Part shown: piece after piece, positions 44,725 to 58,614 of the stretch
How positions within the stretch are numbered: the stretch's first letter is position 1
How the letters are laid out: each line of letters starts with the position of its first letter
Source: Deuterostichococcus epilithicus
Taxonomy: Eukaryota; Chlorophyta; Trebouxiophyceae; Prasiolales; Stichococcaceae
Direction: 5' to 3'
DNA length: 64,000 bases
NCBI GenBank assembly: GCA_033439295.1
Contig: JAVTLE010000015.1
Location: 1,240,001 to 1,304,000 of the forward strand
Program-made: the position numbers and the translations under genes
The notes under the pieces: generated by a model
What the model saw: only the letters and a program-made list of their open reading frames with translations
Database searches by the model: none
What the model was told of the DNA's origin: nothing

Positions 44725-45203
44725 GCACCGCGCTATGCGGTCACGCACGCTGCAGCTCTTCACATGAATGACGCAGCTCCCTCGGAGCAGTAGTCTGTCT
44801 CAGGAGGTGTTAGCAAGGTGAATCAAATGGGTGGACCTCAGGGACTATTGCAAGACCACTCGATGGTGTTGCAGACTGACGTCACGCAATGATGAAGTTC
44901 AAGTTCCGCAGTCTCGTCAATGCGTGATTCGGAGCAGATTGCTGGCGCAGTTCTATAACCATCCACCATGCATCGTGTTGCTTTACCTGAGAACGCACGT
45001 ACAACTCGACCAGGTGCAAGCCAGCTTCAGCGTGTGACCGTATGTAGACCCGTCTGACGACTGTCTCAGGGATGACGATGCAGTAGCAGTGTCCCTGTCC
45101 ACCTTGCCAACCCTTGACTGCCAAAACGGCTCGCCCGCAAAAGGCTCGCCCTCTGTAACTGGCGCACGCTGTGACTCTCGGCTCCTTGCGCAAACCGCTC
45201 AAG
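44725..45203. promoter_or_regulatory. Shared intergenic region between divergent GH1 and uS14 genes
   Basis: About 480 bases separate the two start codons. No TATA box or other conserved element can be assigned with confidence. It must hold both promoters if the start calls are right. Confidence 0.4.
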
Positions 45204-45932
45204 ATGGGGCACAACGAGGTCTGGAACTCGCACCCGAAGGGCCACAGCAAGGGCGGCCGCGAGTGGTGCGACTCTCAATCACTTGGCTACTGGCCTGCGG
45301 AGCAGCCCTAGGGACTGTGGCTTTGCAGTTGCAGCTGTATATTCCATGCTGCACCCCGAGGAGCCTCGCATTGGGGTGCACAGCCCTGGTTAGGAATCAA
45401 TGGCATCCCCGGGATTGGCCATGAGCAGGCGTTTCCAGGGCGTCTTTGTGCCACAGACACGAGAATCCGATGTGCTTGCCTTGTATTGAATACTTCAGCC
45501 TGGGCAAAGCAGCTGGTTATGTGGCAGGTGCCCAGCGGCTGGCGGCGGCAGCTGCGCCTGCTGCCCTGCTTGAATGCTCAGCCGCCCGCAGAGGCAGGCA
45601 GCTGCTGGGGCTGGAGCCGGAGCTCCTGGCTAGTGCTGTGTCGCTGACGCATGTTGTGCATGCTCGCAGCCGCGTGTCCGGCAGCCACTGGGGTCTCATC
45701 CGCAAGTACGGCCTGAACATCAACAGGCAGAGCTTCCGCGAGCTCGCCAAGGACATTGGCTTCGTTAAGGTGAGCATGGCTTGGCGATGGGTGCCCGTTT
45801 ACATCGCTTTAATGAACCAGAGTGCGTTTGCTGTCAGTCAGCAATAGCCTTGCGCACGCTGACCTTCAAAGCAAAGCAATTGACATTGCCCTTGACATTG
45901 CCCTGGTTTCCTTCGCAATGCAGTACCGGTGA
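45204..45932 (+). CDS. RPS29: 40S ribosomal protein uS14 (RPS29), zinc ligands largely lost
   Basis: Three exons join exactly: 45204-45265, 45670-45769 and 45924-45932, with GT-AG introns of 404 and 154 bases. The product is 56 residues, the length usual for eukaryotic RPS29. It begins [14 protein letters not shown], has [10 protein letters not shown] in the middle, and ends [10 protein letters not shown], with YR encoded on the last exon. In normal RPS29 the zinc ribbon is CRVC and CRQC. Here the first pair reads CRVS and the second NRQS, so three of four cysteines are replaced. The rest of the conserved sequence is intact, with no frameshift or stop. It could be a zinc-independent (C-minus) functional copy or a young decaying paralog. 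The small-subunit head near the decoding site is the family's location. Confidence 0.92.
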
Positions 45933-46683
45933 GCTTTGAAACCGGGCCAGTCATGCAAGGTGCTGGCTGACCGGCTCGGCGGCTGATGAAATGGATTGAG
46001 AAGGCCAGCCGGATGCTACGCCGCACAGTGGGTTCAAGACAACACTCTTGCGGCCCTTGAGCGCCTGCTTGTCGCCAGCGGCCTGGTGCCTGGCTTGTGC
46101 AGCTAATTCACGCTCATGCACGTCTTCGGTAATCTATCAACAGCAAGATGCGCGCCGCGCCAACCTCTTTGCCGTACGCTATAACCAGTGGGATAAGGCT
46201 TGCAACACGCAACTCCCAGCTTGCAGCTCGCACGCATTTCGAGTGCGTCATAGTGTCCTCGTGTGCTTTACCTGTGCGTGGGTGCCGAATTTACGGCGTG
46301 CAGAACTCAGGTAGGCCGCCAGCCGCCAGCCTAGCGGTGTCTGACATGAGTCATCCTGACCGACCTGCAGAGTTGTGCTCCTTCGCAACACCACATGCGT
46401 CAGCGATTCGGAAGCAGTTTTTGCGTTTACGCGTGCGTAACAGGCATTCGACAAGTTTCGATCGCGCTCCTGCACAGGATCGACCTGCCAGCTCTTTGCC
46501 ACACCGACAGTGGGCTGTTCCAGAGCGAGACCCCCTTTGCGCGGGCTGCATTGCTGGGCGGCTGCAACAAGACACAATGAGCTCAAAGCGCCTCTGGGTT
46601 GGTGTCTTTGCCAACTGATTGCTGACGATCGCAACTGTCTCGAGCACATTACGCGTGCATCGCTGACCTTGCCGTGTACCAGC

Positions 46684-48982
<2,299 letters not shown>

Positions 48983-50007
48983 GTGGCTTCAGCTGCTGGC
49001 GGCGCACTCGCACTGGCTGTCGCCAAGGCAGCAACAGCAGCGCTTTTATGTGCATCGTCTCAGTCGTCTCAGCAGCAGACTGTTAGTTCACGCCGCCCTC
49101 CTTCATTTGATAGATGCTGTACTGAGTGTCCAGGAAGGGCGCCAGCCACATTGCTTGGCCCACAGAAATAGTGCATGCAATTGTGCACTGCAGCTATTAT
49201 GATCAGAGTGTCGCCGTTCTACGACGAGTTCAAAGCGGAATGCAGCGCCGATGTCAGTGCTTGGAAAGACAGGTCACCTTGACAACCTTGTCACAGCCAC
49301 CGTGCTACCTGCATGCTGCTTTCCGGCCTCCGCTCTGGCCAGCCTGCAACTGTTTCAGCAGAATTGCACCCTCGCTGCCTGGAGGTATGCCTTGACAGTC
49401 AATCAAATATACTTTTCAGGAGGCTGTTAGGTGCATAGCACACTGCCTTGTTCACTTCTCGCGATAGCCCTCGCCTGTGGAGACTGACCCCTGCAGCCAC
49501 CGGCTACCATACCTGGGACACTTCCCGTCTGCCTGACCCTCGAGTCAGGTGCCGTTTCTGTCGCGTGCATGCTACTTGGCCGACCGTCTGAGTGCATTCC
49601 ACCCGCTCGCACTTTGGTCCTCGGTTCCTTAGTTGCGGGCACATTAGACAGTAGCAGAAGCCGGATGTCCACGGTTCACCGCCGTGCTCCCCGCCAACAC
49701 AACGACAGATTGACAGGCCTGTCCCCGTGTGCAGCCGAGATTTGCGTGCACAAATTTGAGAGGCTCAATCAGCATAATCAGCCATATCGAAAGACATACG
49801 AGCATGGGCACTCCATTGACCCCAGTACGGGCAGTGGCGCGGTGATGCTGCGGCACTCACGCGAGTACTTCATTGCTACACTCCGCGCGCGGAGCCTCGA
49901 TCGAAGAACATATTCGCCGCATAGCATCCTAGCCTCTGGTCTGCAGCTGCGCGGCACACAAATGCAGTGTCCGCTCTACCGTACAAGTCGGGTGGCACCA
50001 TGAGTGG
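48983..50007. other. 1.0 kb without a supportable gene
   Basis: Short frames only, with no motif or splice chain. A frame near 49740-49870 (FERLNQHNQPYRKTYEHGHS) looks coding in composition but could not be connected to anything. Confidence 0.45.
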
Positions 50008-53000
50008 ATGAAGCTCGGCATGAGCAGCACAGCCTTCCGCCTGGCTGCCTTTGCCGTGCTTGCGGCATCGCTGCTGGTGACGGTCAGCGCGGTGCAGTAC
50101 ATCCAGGCGCGTCGCCTCATGACGCTGCTCGGGGATGGCCCGGCGCACAAGTGCATAGTGAGAAAGGCAATCAGTTGCACTACACAGTCCGGCAGGAATG
50201 CAACCAGCACGTCGCCCGTTACGTTGCTGCACAGGATGAGTACCTCTGGACGAAGGGCACCTGGCGGGACTACAAGCTGACATTCCCGCTGCAGCACTTT
50301 GGCTTCAACCAGCCTGTTGGGGATGCCGATGCTGCGCAGCCGGCCGCCGCGGCAGCGGGCGCAGTAGCCAACGCCACAGCCAAAGCGGGCAGCAGCGCGG
50401 CTGCTGTTGCGGCCCTGCACACGAAAGAGCCGCTGCCGCTCCGGCGATTGCCCGCGGAAGTCAGCACGCCGGAGCTGGAAGACGCAGTGAAGCTTTACGA
50501 GGGCGTCAGCCTGCGTGGCGCGGTGCAGCCGACATCTGGCGCCGGCGCCCCGCACGAGGGGATGAAGCTGGCGTCCGGGTGAGACTTTTGTCGTGTGCAG
50601 CAATGCGGGCATGAAAATGGTGCTGGCGAGGGGGGCTCTGTCATCACCTCTTTGGCTGCTTAAATATCTGCAAGTTCCTGCATTTGAAGCTCGCTCGGCG
50701 CATCGAGTGCAGACATGTGGCATTCATCGTAGGGCTGCTGAAACAATTGGTGTGCTTTGCGGTGCAGGCCTCCGCTGAAGATTCTGGAGACTGACGCGGT
50801 TGTGCCCAAGGCTGCGGCTGTCATCGAGTGCCAAGTCTGCCAGCACTTTGCAGAAGAGGTTTGGAAGGTAGGCTGGGAGGTCCTGTCTCTGCTGCGGGGC
50901 ATTACAAGGGTCGTGACTGAGGCCATGCTTGCCACGCAGCCTCCAATCAGATGCAGGCCTGAGGCAAGTGTGCTGCTGTATGCAGGGGCTGGTGCAATGG
51001 CTGCTGCAGGGCCCGGGGCAGCCCCTGTCACGCCAGCGGCTCATCAGATATCTGCCAGAAATCTGTCAGTGGGAGGTGACGGCACTGCAGACCCATGCAC
51101 GAACGCTCTGCATGGGCATGCTCTTGAGCATTCGCACCCCCCTTCACTTGCTGCAAACTGTGTATGCATACTCGAAGATACCCAACAGCTGGCGCTGGTA
51201 CAGCTGCCGGAGTCTTGACCCCTTCTCTGACACTGTCGCCTCCCCTGCATCAGGTGCCGCAGGTATTTCTGAGGGAACATGTCATCATGGAAGGCCGGGT
51301 CAAGCCAGGCGAGCAGCCAGACGACAAGACTGGTGTGGATGCGCCGCCTGGCACGGTCGTGTCCGTCAGCCACCGGCACGAGGAAGCGACCAAGATCCAC
51401 GAGCTGCGGGCCGTACGCCTGGCGTGCGCCAACATTCTGGCGCCGCTGGTGTGACACTCGTCCCAGCAGAAGCACACTCAGCACCATGTAGTAACCTCTT
51501 CTCCATGTGCAACGGGTCTGTTAGGGCTGCACGGCAGAGAAGGGCTGCAAACCACACCACAGACATATGCAACAGCCTGCAGCATGGCAGCGCACCAACC
51601 TGCAACTGACGGCCTTGCTGTCGCCGTGGCTCAGCGGGACGAGGGCGCGAAGGCTGACGTCGCGTCCGCAGCGCCAGCTGACGCCAAGCAGGCGGCGGCG
51701 GCGGCGGCCGCGGCGGCCGGAAAAGCAGCCGCAAAGGCAGAGGAGGCAAAGGCCATCGTCTTCGCGTTCACGGCTGCCCTCGAGCACATGGTGACCGCAC
51801 CAGAGGCGCTCTGCACACGCCCCTCAGCGCCATCCGTGGGCATTGGCCCGGCCTGCCGATTCCTGACAAGGTTGTGCGCCAGGCTCTGCTACTGGCCGCA
51901 AATGTTGCAGGGCACAGGCGTCGACTGACTCCTGCCATCGCGAGTCGTTGCAGGTGAAGGAGCTGGAGCAGATACCCGGCATGGGCTACAATAAGGCGGG
52001 ACAGGACACCGGCATCGTGTGGTCGGCCGATGGCGATGATGGCCCCGCGCTGCAGGACAGCTGCCAGGACCACCATCCCAGCTGCGTCAACTGGGCCAGA
52101 TGGGTGCGGGAAGGTCCTGCGCTGCCTGGAGGCTGTTGCAACAGGCCGCAGCTTTGCCCGTGCACCCCTGCATCCTGACCGATCGCCCCTTGCTCCTCGA
52201 GAGGTGCCAATGCAGGCTCAGATGGCAGGACTGACCGGAGTTCACATGGTTGTGCAGGGAGAGTGCGAGCGCAACCCCAAGGTGCGACTGCTTTGTGGCA
52301 TAGCAGTCCGTGTAAGGCACCAGTTGCCATCCTCTGCTGCTCTATGTCACAAGGTTGAACACCCTCAATCACCCTCTCTCAGTTTGTGCAGTTGATTCAC
52401 AAACAGCATCGGTAGCAGCCAAAATCCAGAACACCTGTGCTGTTTCCTGCGCACGGCAGTATATGATGGGTCACGAGGAGTGGCCAGGCAACTGCAAGAT
52501 GTCGTGCGGCGCGTGCTCGCCGCCGGCGCACGTGCGCAACCGCTTCCTGTCCGAAAAGACGTCCACCGCGCTGCTGAGGGCCGCAGACACCGTAGGTGGG
52601 TACCCTGCGTGGCTGCAATGGCATCCCCAGCACTGCACTGTTGGCGTCGCTGTGTCGTTGTTGATGTATTGCCATGCGTCGGCAAGGTGCTTGGCGCCAG
52701 GCTAGCTGCTTTCAGGTTCGGCCATGTTGCCCTCTTGCTTCCTGCACTCTGCGCTCGCAAGGCCGCCAAGTACATGTGATGTGTTCCTGAACAATGGGCA
52801 CCAGAGATGTTGCCTTGGTCGCATCTTGGCTGCGACGCTGACGCCTCTGGCCCACCTATGCAGTGTCCGCCCTGGAGCGACGCCTGTGCTCGGAGGCGCG
52901 CCCCTGCCAGAACAACGTCGCGAGGCTGCTGGAGCGGGAGTTCGTCAACATGCGGGCGGCCGCGCGCGGCCTCGACGGCTTCGCGACCGACGAGCACGGC

Positions 53001-53156
53001 GCGCAGCACCCCCTGCAGTCCACCAGGTGCGGAGCTTCCAGATCAAGCCGCTCACGCTGGTGGGGGGCAGGCGCAGAGGGCCGCGCCATGGAGGGCGGGA
53101 GGGTGGTTATTGGAGGCGCATGCGCGGCTGCATGCCGCGCGGCGAAGGACATGTAG
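50008..53156 (+). CDS. Unrecognised secretory-pathway protein with saposin-like segment and six-Cys ShK-like domain
   Basis: The family as a whole is not recognised. An ATG at 50008 gives a signal peptide or anchor (AFRLAAFAVLAASLLVTVSA). Exons follow with DEYLWTKGTWRDYKLTFPLQ, a paired-Cys segment ECQVCQHFAEEVWK reminiscent of a saposin B start, GLVQWLLQGPG, IKVHELR-like KIHELRAVRLACANILAP, and PGMGYNKAGQDTGIVW. Across three exons at about 52055-52590 a six-cysteine ShK-like module assembles: CQDHHPSCVNWARW, GECERNPK, and YMMGHEEWPGNCKMSCGAC. After it come FLSEKTSTALLRAADT and LERRLCSEARPCQNNVARLL. Many algal secretory enzymes carry such modules. The 3' end at 53156 and several joins are uncertain, and two genes cannot be excluded. 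Confidence 0.55.
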
Positions 53157-53283
53157 TTGCATAGCATGAGGGCGATCACCCAGCGCGGGTGGCCTACCGC
53201 AGCATCTGGGCCGGTGTAGGGTGCGGCACCAGTTAGAGGGTCGTGCACGTCGACAGTCTGGCTGTGATAGATCGACGGTAGAC

Positions 53284-55338
53284 ATCATGCGCCTCTTTCT
53301 TCTCCTGCGGCCGAAGGTGGCCGCCCTCGCGGGTGGTGCTGGTCCGGAGGGCGTCGGAGGCGCTCACCGGGCGGCCAGAGGTGCCGGCGGCGCTGCCGGA
53401 GGACGCGCGGCAGCCCTCGTCACCTGAGCAGGTCCTAACCATGCGCCTCCTTAGGGACTGGTAGCGAAGGTCGGCTATGATCTGGTTTGCTTCCGCTCGG
53501 CATGGCCATGTGCACGCCTTGCAGGCACAGCCTCGAGCACTACAGAAGGCCCAGGCACAGGCGCAGGCGCCGGATAATCTTACGTTGAAAAGTGCTGAAA
53601 CTTGATTGCGCAGGCGCAGCCGGCCTGCCTGGGGCAGCCTCCCTGCCTAGGCGCCTGTGCTTTTGTTTACAACTTTCATGAGGCTGCATCGCTTTTTGTC
53701 CCTGCTCGCCACTGCACGCTGCCGACCCTGTGCTGTGCCTGCCAGTGCCCGGCGCCGCCCCGCTGACCGGCGGCAACTGCTTCTCTACCAACCCAACAGG
53801 CGATGGCGCGGGCGCTGCATGATCGGTGTCTGTATGCGGACGCCGGGTGGTGGAGCTACGAGCTGTGCTGGCAGCTGCACGTGCGGCAGTTCCATGTGCC
53901 GGCGGATGGTAGCAGCCAGCGCGTCGAGTCCGTGCGTGCCCTGGGTGAGTGCCCTGCTGCGGCGCCCTGACTTTGCACCAGCCTGCAATGCATGCACATG
54001 CACGCGCTCATTATGACTAGAGGGCTGTACTTGACAAGGTGTGTGAAACATGTTCCATGCTCCTTCTGTGCAAGGGCTGGAAGGCAATGCCTGTCGGTCC
54101 GATGTGGGTGTTCCTTATTTTCCTGTCAACAGCGCCCAGCCCAGTATCACACCTGCGCCTGATCCAACATCGCCTACTGCAACTAATGGCTTGCTTCGTA
54201 GGCATCTACGACGCGGCAGAGTCGCAGAGCGGCGGCAGAGCTGATGATGGCGGCCTGCTGACGCTGCCCATGGCGCAGCTGCTGCCAGATACTGTAGGCA
54301 GCTGGGTGCCCTACTTCAAGCACAGCTACACCAGGCGAGCCGATCACTGCCTGCCGCAGCTTGCTGAGCAATCTAGCTGAGCAGTTCGTGCAAACTACGA
54401 AGAAGCTCCCAAGCGTCAGAATTTTCGCAATACAGGCACAACACCGAGCCGTGCGTCGTGTCGTCCTGAGGCCGATGTGTCAACCCCTCCTGAAAACTCC
54501 TGACTTTGAGTTTCACGAGTCCAATTCGCTTTATGGGCGCAGGGGTGCGGCTTGCCTGGTGCCGGGCGAGGGAGAGGTCCAGCGCAGCGCTGAAGTCCGT
54601 GCGGCGTGCTCTCCGGATGCTGCCACGCACTTCGTGATGCACGAGCCGACACCATGCCGTTACGTCGCCGTGCTGCACACGCCAGTGCTGTGCGGCCTGC
54701 CCGGCTTTGCGCCGCAGTGGGCCGGCGTCTCCATGACGCCAGCGCTAGGTGGGAAATGCCGCAGGAGGTGCCCCTGGCCTGTCCAAACCATTCCCTGCTA
54801 TGTGGAACTCTCCTGCGCTCGTCCTTCCAGCACACCGTGCATCTCGTTTTGAGATGCCTCATCAGGGATGTTGCTGGCATGTCGCCGATGCGGACGTCTG
54901 TACTGTATGCGTCGCAACACATGAGCAGTCTATTAATTATTCTCATGCTCACGGACGGCAGAAGCGGAGAAGGGCAGCAGCGCAGGGCAGCCGCTGGCGG
55001 CGAGCATCCTTGCAGACGTGGTAGAGGCGCTGGGGCTGCCAGGCCTCCAGTTCAGCTTCGTGGGGGAGCCACAGGCAACAGCCGGGGCAGTCGCGGCGGC
55101 AGGTGCAGCGGAGGCGGGTCACAAAGATGCAGAGCCGGAAGTGGAAGCGTTGGAGGAAAGGGCAGTTGACGAGCGTAGCAGCGGTGCGACACCAAATGAG
55201 GCTGCCACGTTCGACTCGACGGACGGCAGCTCGAAGCCAAGTGTGGCATCGGGGTTGGAGTCCGGCGGCACCGGGCGCGCAGCAGAGTCGCAGCAGGCGG
55301 TGACAGATCAAGACGCCTCAGATCATTCCGAGCTGTAG
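53284..55338 (+). CDS. OS-9/Yos9-type ERAD lectin (MRH domain)
   Basis: OS-9 proteins recognise trimmed N-glycans on misfolded glycoproteins in the ER lumen and deliver them to the ubiquitin ligase. The mannose-6-phosphate-receptor-homology domain is well supported over exons 53800-53944 (LHDRCLYADAGWWSYELCWQ then LHVRQFHVPADG), 54202-54334 (VPYFKHSYT) and 54543-54748 (GEVQRSAEVRAACSPDAATH, then PTPCRYVAVLHTPVLCGLP). The last exon, 54962-55338, encodes an acidic, Ser/Ala-rich tail ending DHSEL, which could be an ER-retrieval-like end (inference). The intron after 54334 uses a GC donor. The 5' part is tentative: ATG 53284 (MRLFLLLRPK) and a segment VLVRRASEALTGRPEVPAAL are plausible signal and N-terminal exons. 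Confidence 0.85.
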
Positions 55339-55763
55339 ATCCATCGCTGGCTGCGAGCCCTGGCCGCTTGCATGGCTCAGCGAAGTGGTGCACATGTCTG
55401 CGTTGCATTTGAGATCTGTATGACGAGAGAACTTTGTGTAAGGCCAAAGTTTCCGGCGATGTCAACCACGGGATGCGTGTGTCTGATGTCAGTGCTCGAG
55501 GGAAACCACCTACAATGCCAAGATTAGGCGATCATGTGCCTAATCCCACCAGAACCCTTGCAATGGTGATGGGCATTTGTTCAGAGTGGCCTTCCTACGC
55601 CAGTGCTACCAGTGAATTTCCTGCCCCATGGCGAAGCCAAGCCGGCCTATGCAGTGCATCGGGGTTGCACTCACACATCTGCCTGCAGCCGCCATCGCCA
55701 GTGTAGCCGCTGTGCCGCATATGCGTGCGGCAGCCTGTCAGCCGGCGGCCGGCGCTCGCCTCG

Positions 55764-58192
55764 TCACACAGCGGAGTGCTCTGCGCGACGGGCGCCGCCG
55801 GCATCGCCGGAGCCCGTCGCGCGACGTATGACATCCTCCACGAATGGCCGCGACGCCGGGTCGGTGTTGAGGCAGAACCTGATGAGCGAGCGCAGCTCCT
55901 CAGGGTAGGCGTCTTGCGCCGGCCACGACAGGGAGCCGTTGATGACTGCCAGCATGAGGCTGCCGCCTGCCTCGTTCAGCACGCGCTCGAAGGGCGACAC
56001 GCCGTACATCATGAAGTACCTGCAGCATTGTGACATCATAAACTGACGCATGTAAAGTACCTGCGGCAGCGGCGGCATCAGCGGCTGGGGCCCAGCCAGG
56101 GCACGCTCTCAGTCAGCAAAATTTTGGTGCAAGGCGGCTCTCTGCTGCCGCGGCCGCAGCGCTCGTCTGCACCCTGCCAGGCATCTTCCACTCGTGGCGG
56201 TCCGGCTGTGCCCGCCTCGACAACGGCTGTGAGAACCAAAGCTGCCAAGCCCCAGGGACAATTCCTACCTTGCGGCATACGTGCACAGCGCAGCAGAGGG
56301 GGGGACGCACAGGAGGCAGCCGAGGGACCAGGTGTCCACTCGCTCGTCAAGGGTGCACTGAGACGGCACGTCCCACAGCTCAGGGGCACGGTAGGGCGCA
56401 GTGCAGTGTGCCTCCGCTGCCTCCTGCGCAGCGAGCGCCTCCCCCCGCGACCGCACCGTCGTCCGCCCCTCCTGCACGCTGCCAAAGTCCATGAGCACCG
56501 CCTGGTACCTGCGTGGAAGGGATAGGTGTCCAGTTTCTTTCCAACCGCAGTCCAGGCGCATCACCTGGTACCTGCCTGCCGGAGTGACGATTGGGATTTG
56601 ATCAACCTTTCCTTATGCCTCCCGTCAGCGCCGGCACCCCCATGGATTTTGCCGGTGATGAGCTGTGTCAATGCCTGACGGGCTGCGCACACGGCTCTGT
56701 GGAGTTGGGCGCTGCTAGCGGCAGGGACACAGCTGGGGTGCGACATCTGGTGTTGTCAGCCTGATCCGATGCTGGGACATCGGGGGATCGGTGCCGGGTT
56801 GCCATGCCCTGCTGCAGGTGCATACTCGAGGCTGCTCGAAGGGGCTCTATCGGCCCACAAGGCTGCGTGTCACAATATTGCACCCACCTGCCTCGTCTTC
56901 GGTTCTGGCCGCTGTCTGGCGACCGCGGCCGCAGCAGCACATTGTGCGGCTTCACGTCCCGGTGTAACAACGGTTGCGGCTGCAGGCTGTGCATCGCTTG
57001 CAGCCCCCTCGCCACCTGCAGGATCCAGGCTGCTCAGACGACCACACCACAGGTAATCATAATCTTGGCTGTGTGCAGCCTTGCACCTTTGTTCCGGGTG
57101 GCATGCCGCCGCTGGCAACAGCAGCAGGCCTGCCTGCAACAGCTGATCCGATGCAGCAGCAGCCACTGGTGTGGTGCTGCCTCGAGGCTCGGCAGGACTG
57201 CAAGCCAAACAACAGGACGTGGCAGATGCACAGCGAGGCCACCTGGACGAAGATGTTAATGACATCAGACGCTGGCAGCTGCCGCCCCTCCGCCGCGAGC
57301 TGCTCCCCCAGGTCCGCCAGCGAGCCGCCCGAGTACAGCGGGAATAGCATAAACGCCACATGGCGGGCGCCGCCGCCTGCGTGCCAGAACTATTACATGT
57401 ACCAACATTCTGCGGGCCAGCGCCAGCATGATGGCGTGCAGAAACAGCTGTTTCGACATTGAAGGCACCTGACCCACTCATCTCGCACCTGGCGTGGGCG
57501 CTGGCAGTGGTCCCACATGCGACGCCAGCAGCGGCAGCAGGTTGGGGTGCCGCAGCCGCGACATGACCGCGATCTCGAAGCGTGCCGCTGCCAGCTGCTC
57601 CGCCGACGCCGCCTGCACCTGGAGGACCAGCCGAAGTGTGTGACATGCGCGCCCAAGCATTCCCTCCTGGTGGGCTCCTGATGAGCTGAGGGCTCATATG
57701 CTCCTCACTCGGACAGAACTCGACATCCATGCCCAGCGCATGCTGCATGTGCATGTGCATGTGCATGTGCATGTGCATGTGCATGTGCTGGCGTGTCGCT
57801 GCAGGCACAGATCTAGACAACCAACCGTGAGTCTGCAGATGCCAAGCTGTGTGCACAAACCTTCTTGAGCGCATACTCATGTGCATGCGATGCGCCGCCG
57901 CTGTCCCCAGTATCCTCCCGCACAAGGTACACGAAGCTGTAGCCACCCTCGCCCAGCAGGCGTATGATGCGGAAGCGCCGGGTGCCCAGCACCACCTCCT
58001 CCGCCGCCAGCTCTGGGAGCCAGTTGCGGCAGCTGCACACACGCCGCAAGCGAATGCAGTCACGGCCGCGATCGCCTGCAAGCTGGATCGCATGCAATTT
58101 TTGCATTCGTTGCATGCTGTGCAGCCAGACCTGGTCATGACGGTGGTTGAGACACTATCCAGACATTCTGAGACGCTGGACAGCCAGCTCAT
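55764..58192 (-). CDS. STK16-like (NAK family) serine/threonine kinase
   Basis: The kinase domain is spread over about eight exons. A likely start is ATG 58192 (MSWLSSVSECLDSVSTTVMT), followed by TRRFRIIRLLGEGGYSFVYL with the glycine-rich loop, EYALKK with the ATP-binding Lys, RFEIAVMSRLRHPNLLPLL, LLHRDVKPHNVLL (catalytic Asp), VLMDFGSV (Mg-binding DFG), APYRAPELWDV, and DTWSLGCLL. The C-lobe ends with NTDPASRPFVEDVI and a short tail to the stop at 55764. The GEGGYSFVYLV loop, the DFGS sequence and the compact C-terminus match STK16/MPSK1, a Golgi- and membrane-associated kinase in animals. The substrate is unknown. It is convergent with OS-9 and divergent from the reductase gene. Confidence 0.88.
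57745..57786. repeat. (GCATGT)7 microsatellite
   Basis: Seven uninterrupted GCATGT units lie inside an intron of the kinase gene. It is likely length-polymorphic. Confidence 0.95.
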
Positions 58193-58614
58193 GGCTGCTT
58201 GCTGCGGGATTGTGGTCCTCCACGTGGATTTTTTGTCTAAGTAGAGGTGCGAAGGAGGCTGTGCTGTTCTGAGCCTGTGACAAACGGCGCTGGCAGCACC
58301 ACCAACTGGCAACTCCTTAAGTAAGTGTCTCTTCCTGCTCCAACAGCCAACCGCCGTGTGCGGTTCTAGAACAACTGTATTGAAAATGAGGCACCTGCTC
58401 TTGCACAATTGATAAGCGATCCGACGCTGTTGGCTCCAAGATTCCGCTTGTACGGCAAATCTTGATTGAGGACGGCAGCAATGGCAGCAATCAGCATGAG
58501 GATGAGGTCAGTTGCTCTCTAGAACAAAGGAGCTCCCCTCAAACGTCAGGTTTCGGATTGCCGCTGCTGGTCCGATCCGACGCCGACGATGAGGGACGCT
58601 TCAATGTAAACGTC

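Noticed and set aside
46048-46680. Additional gene between uS14 and the polyamine synthase
   Set aside because: Frames overlap on both strands without motifs or coherent splice sites. More likely intergenic or the 5' region of the synthase gene.
56870-58408. 512-codon minus-strand frame
   Set aside because: It overlaps kinase exons in the wrong frame for the kinase motifs, crosses the GCATGT microsatellite, and has no family motif.
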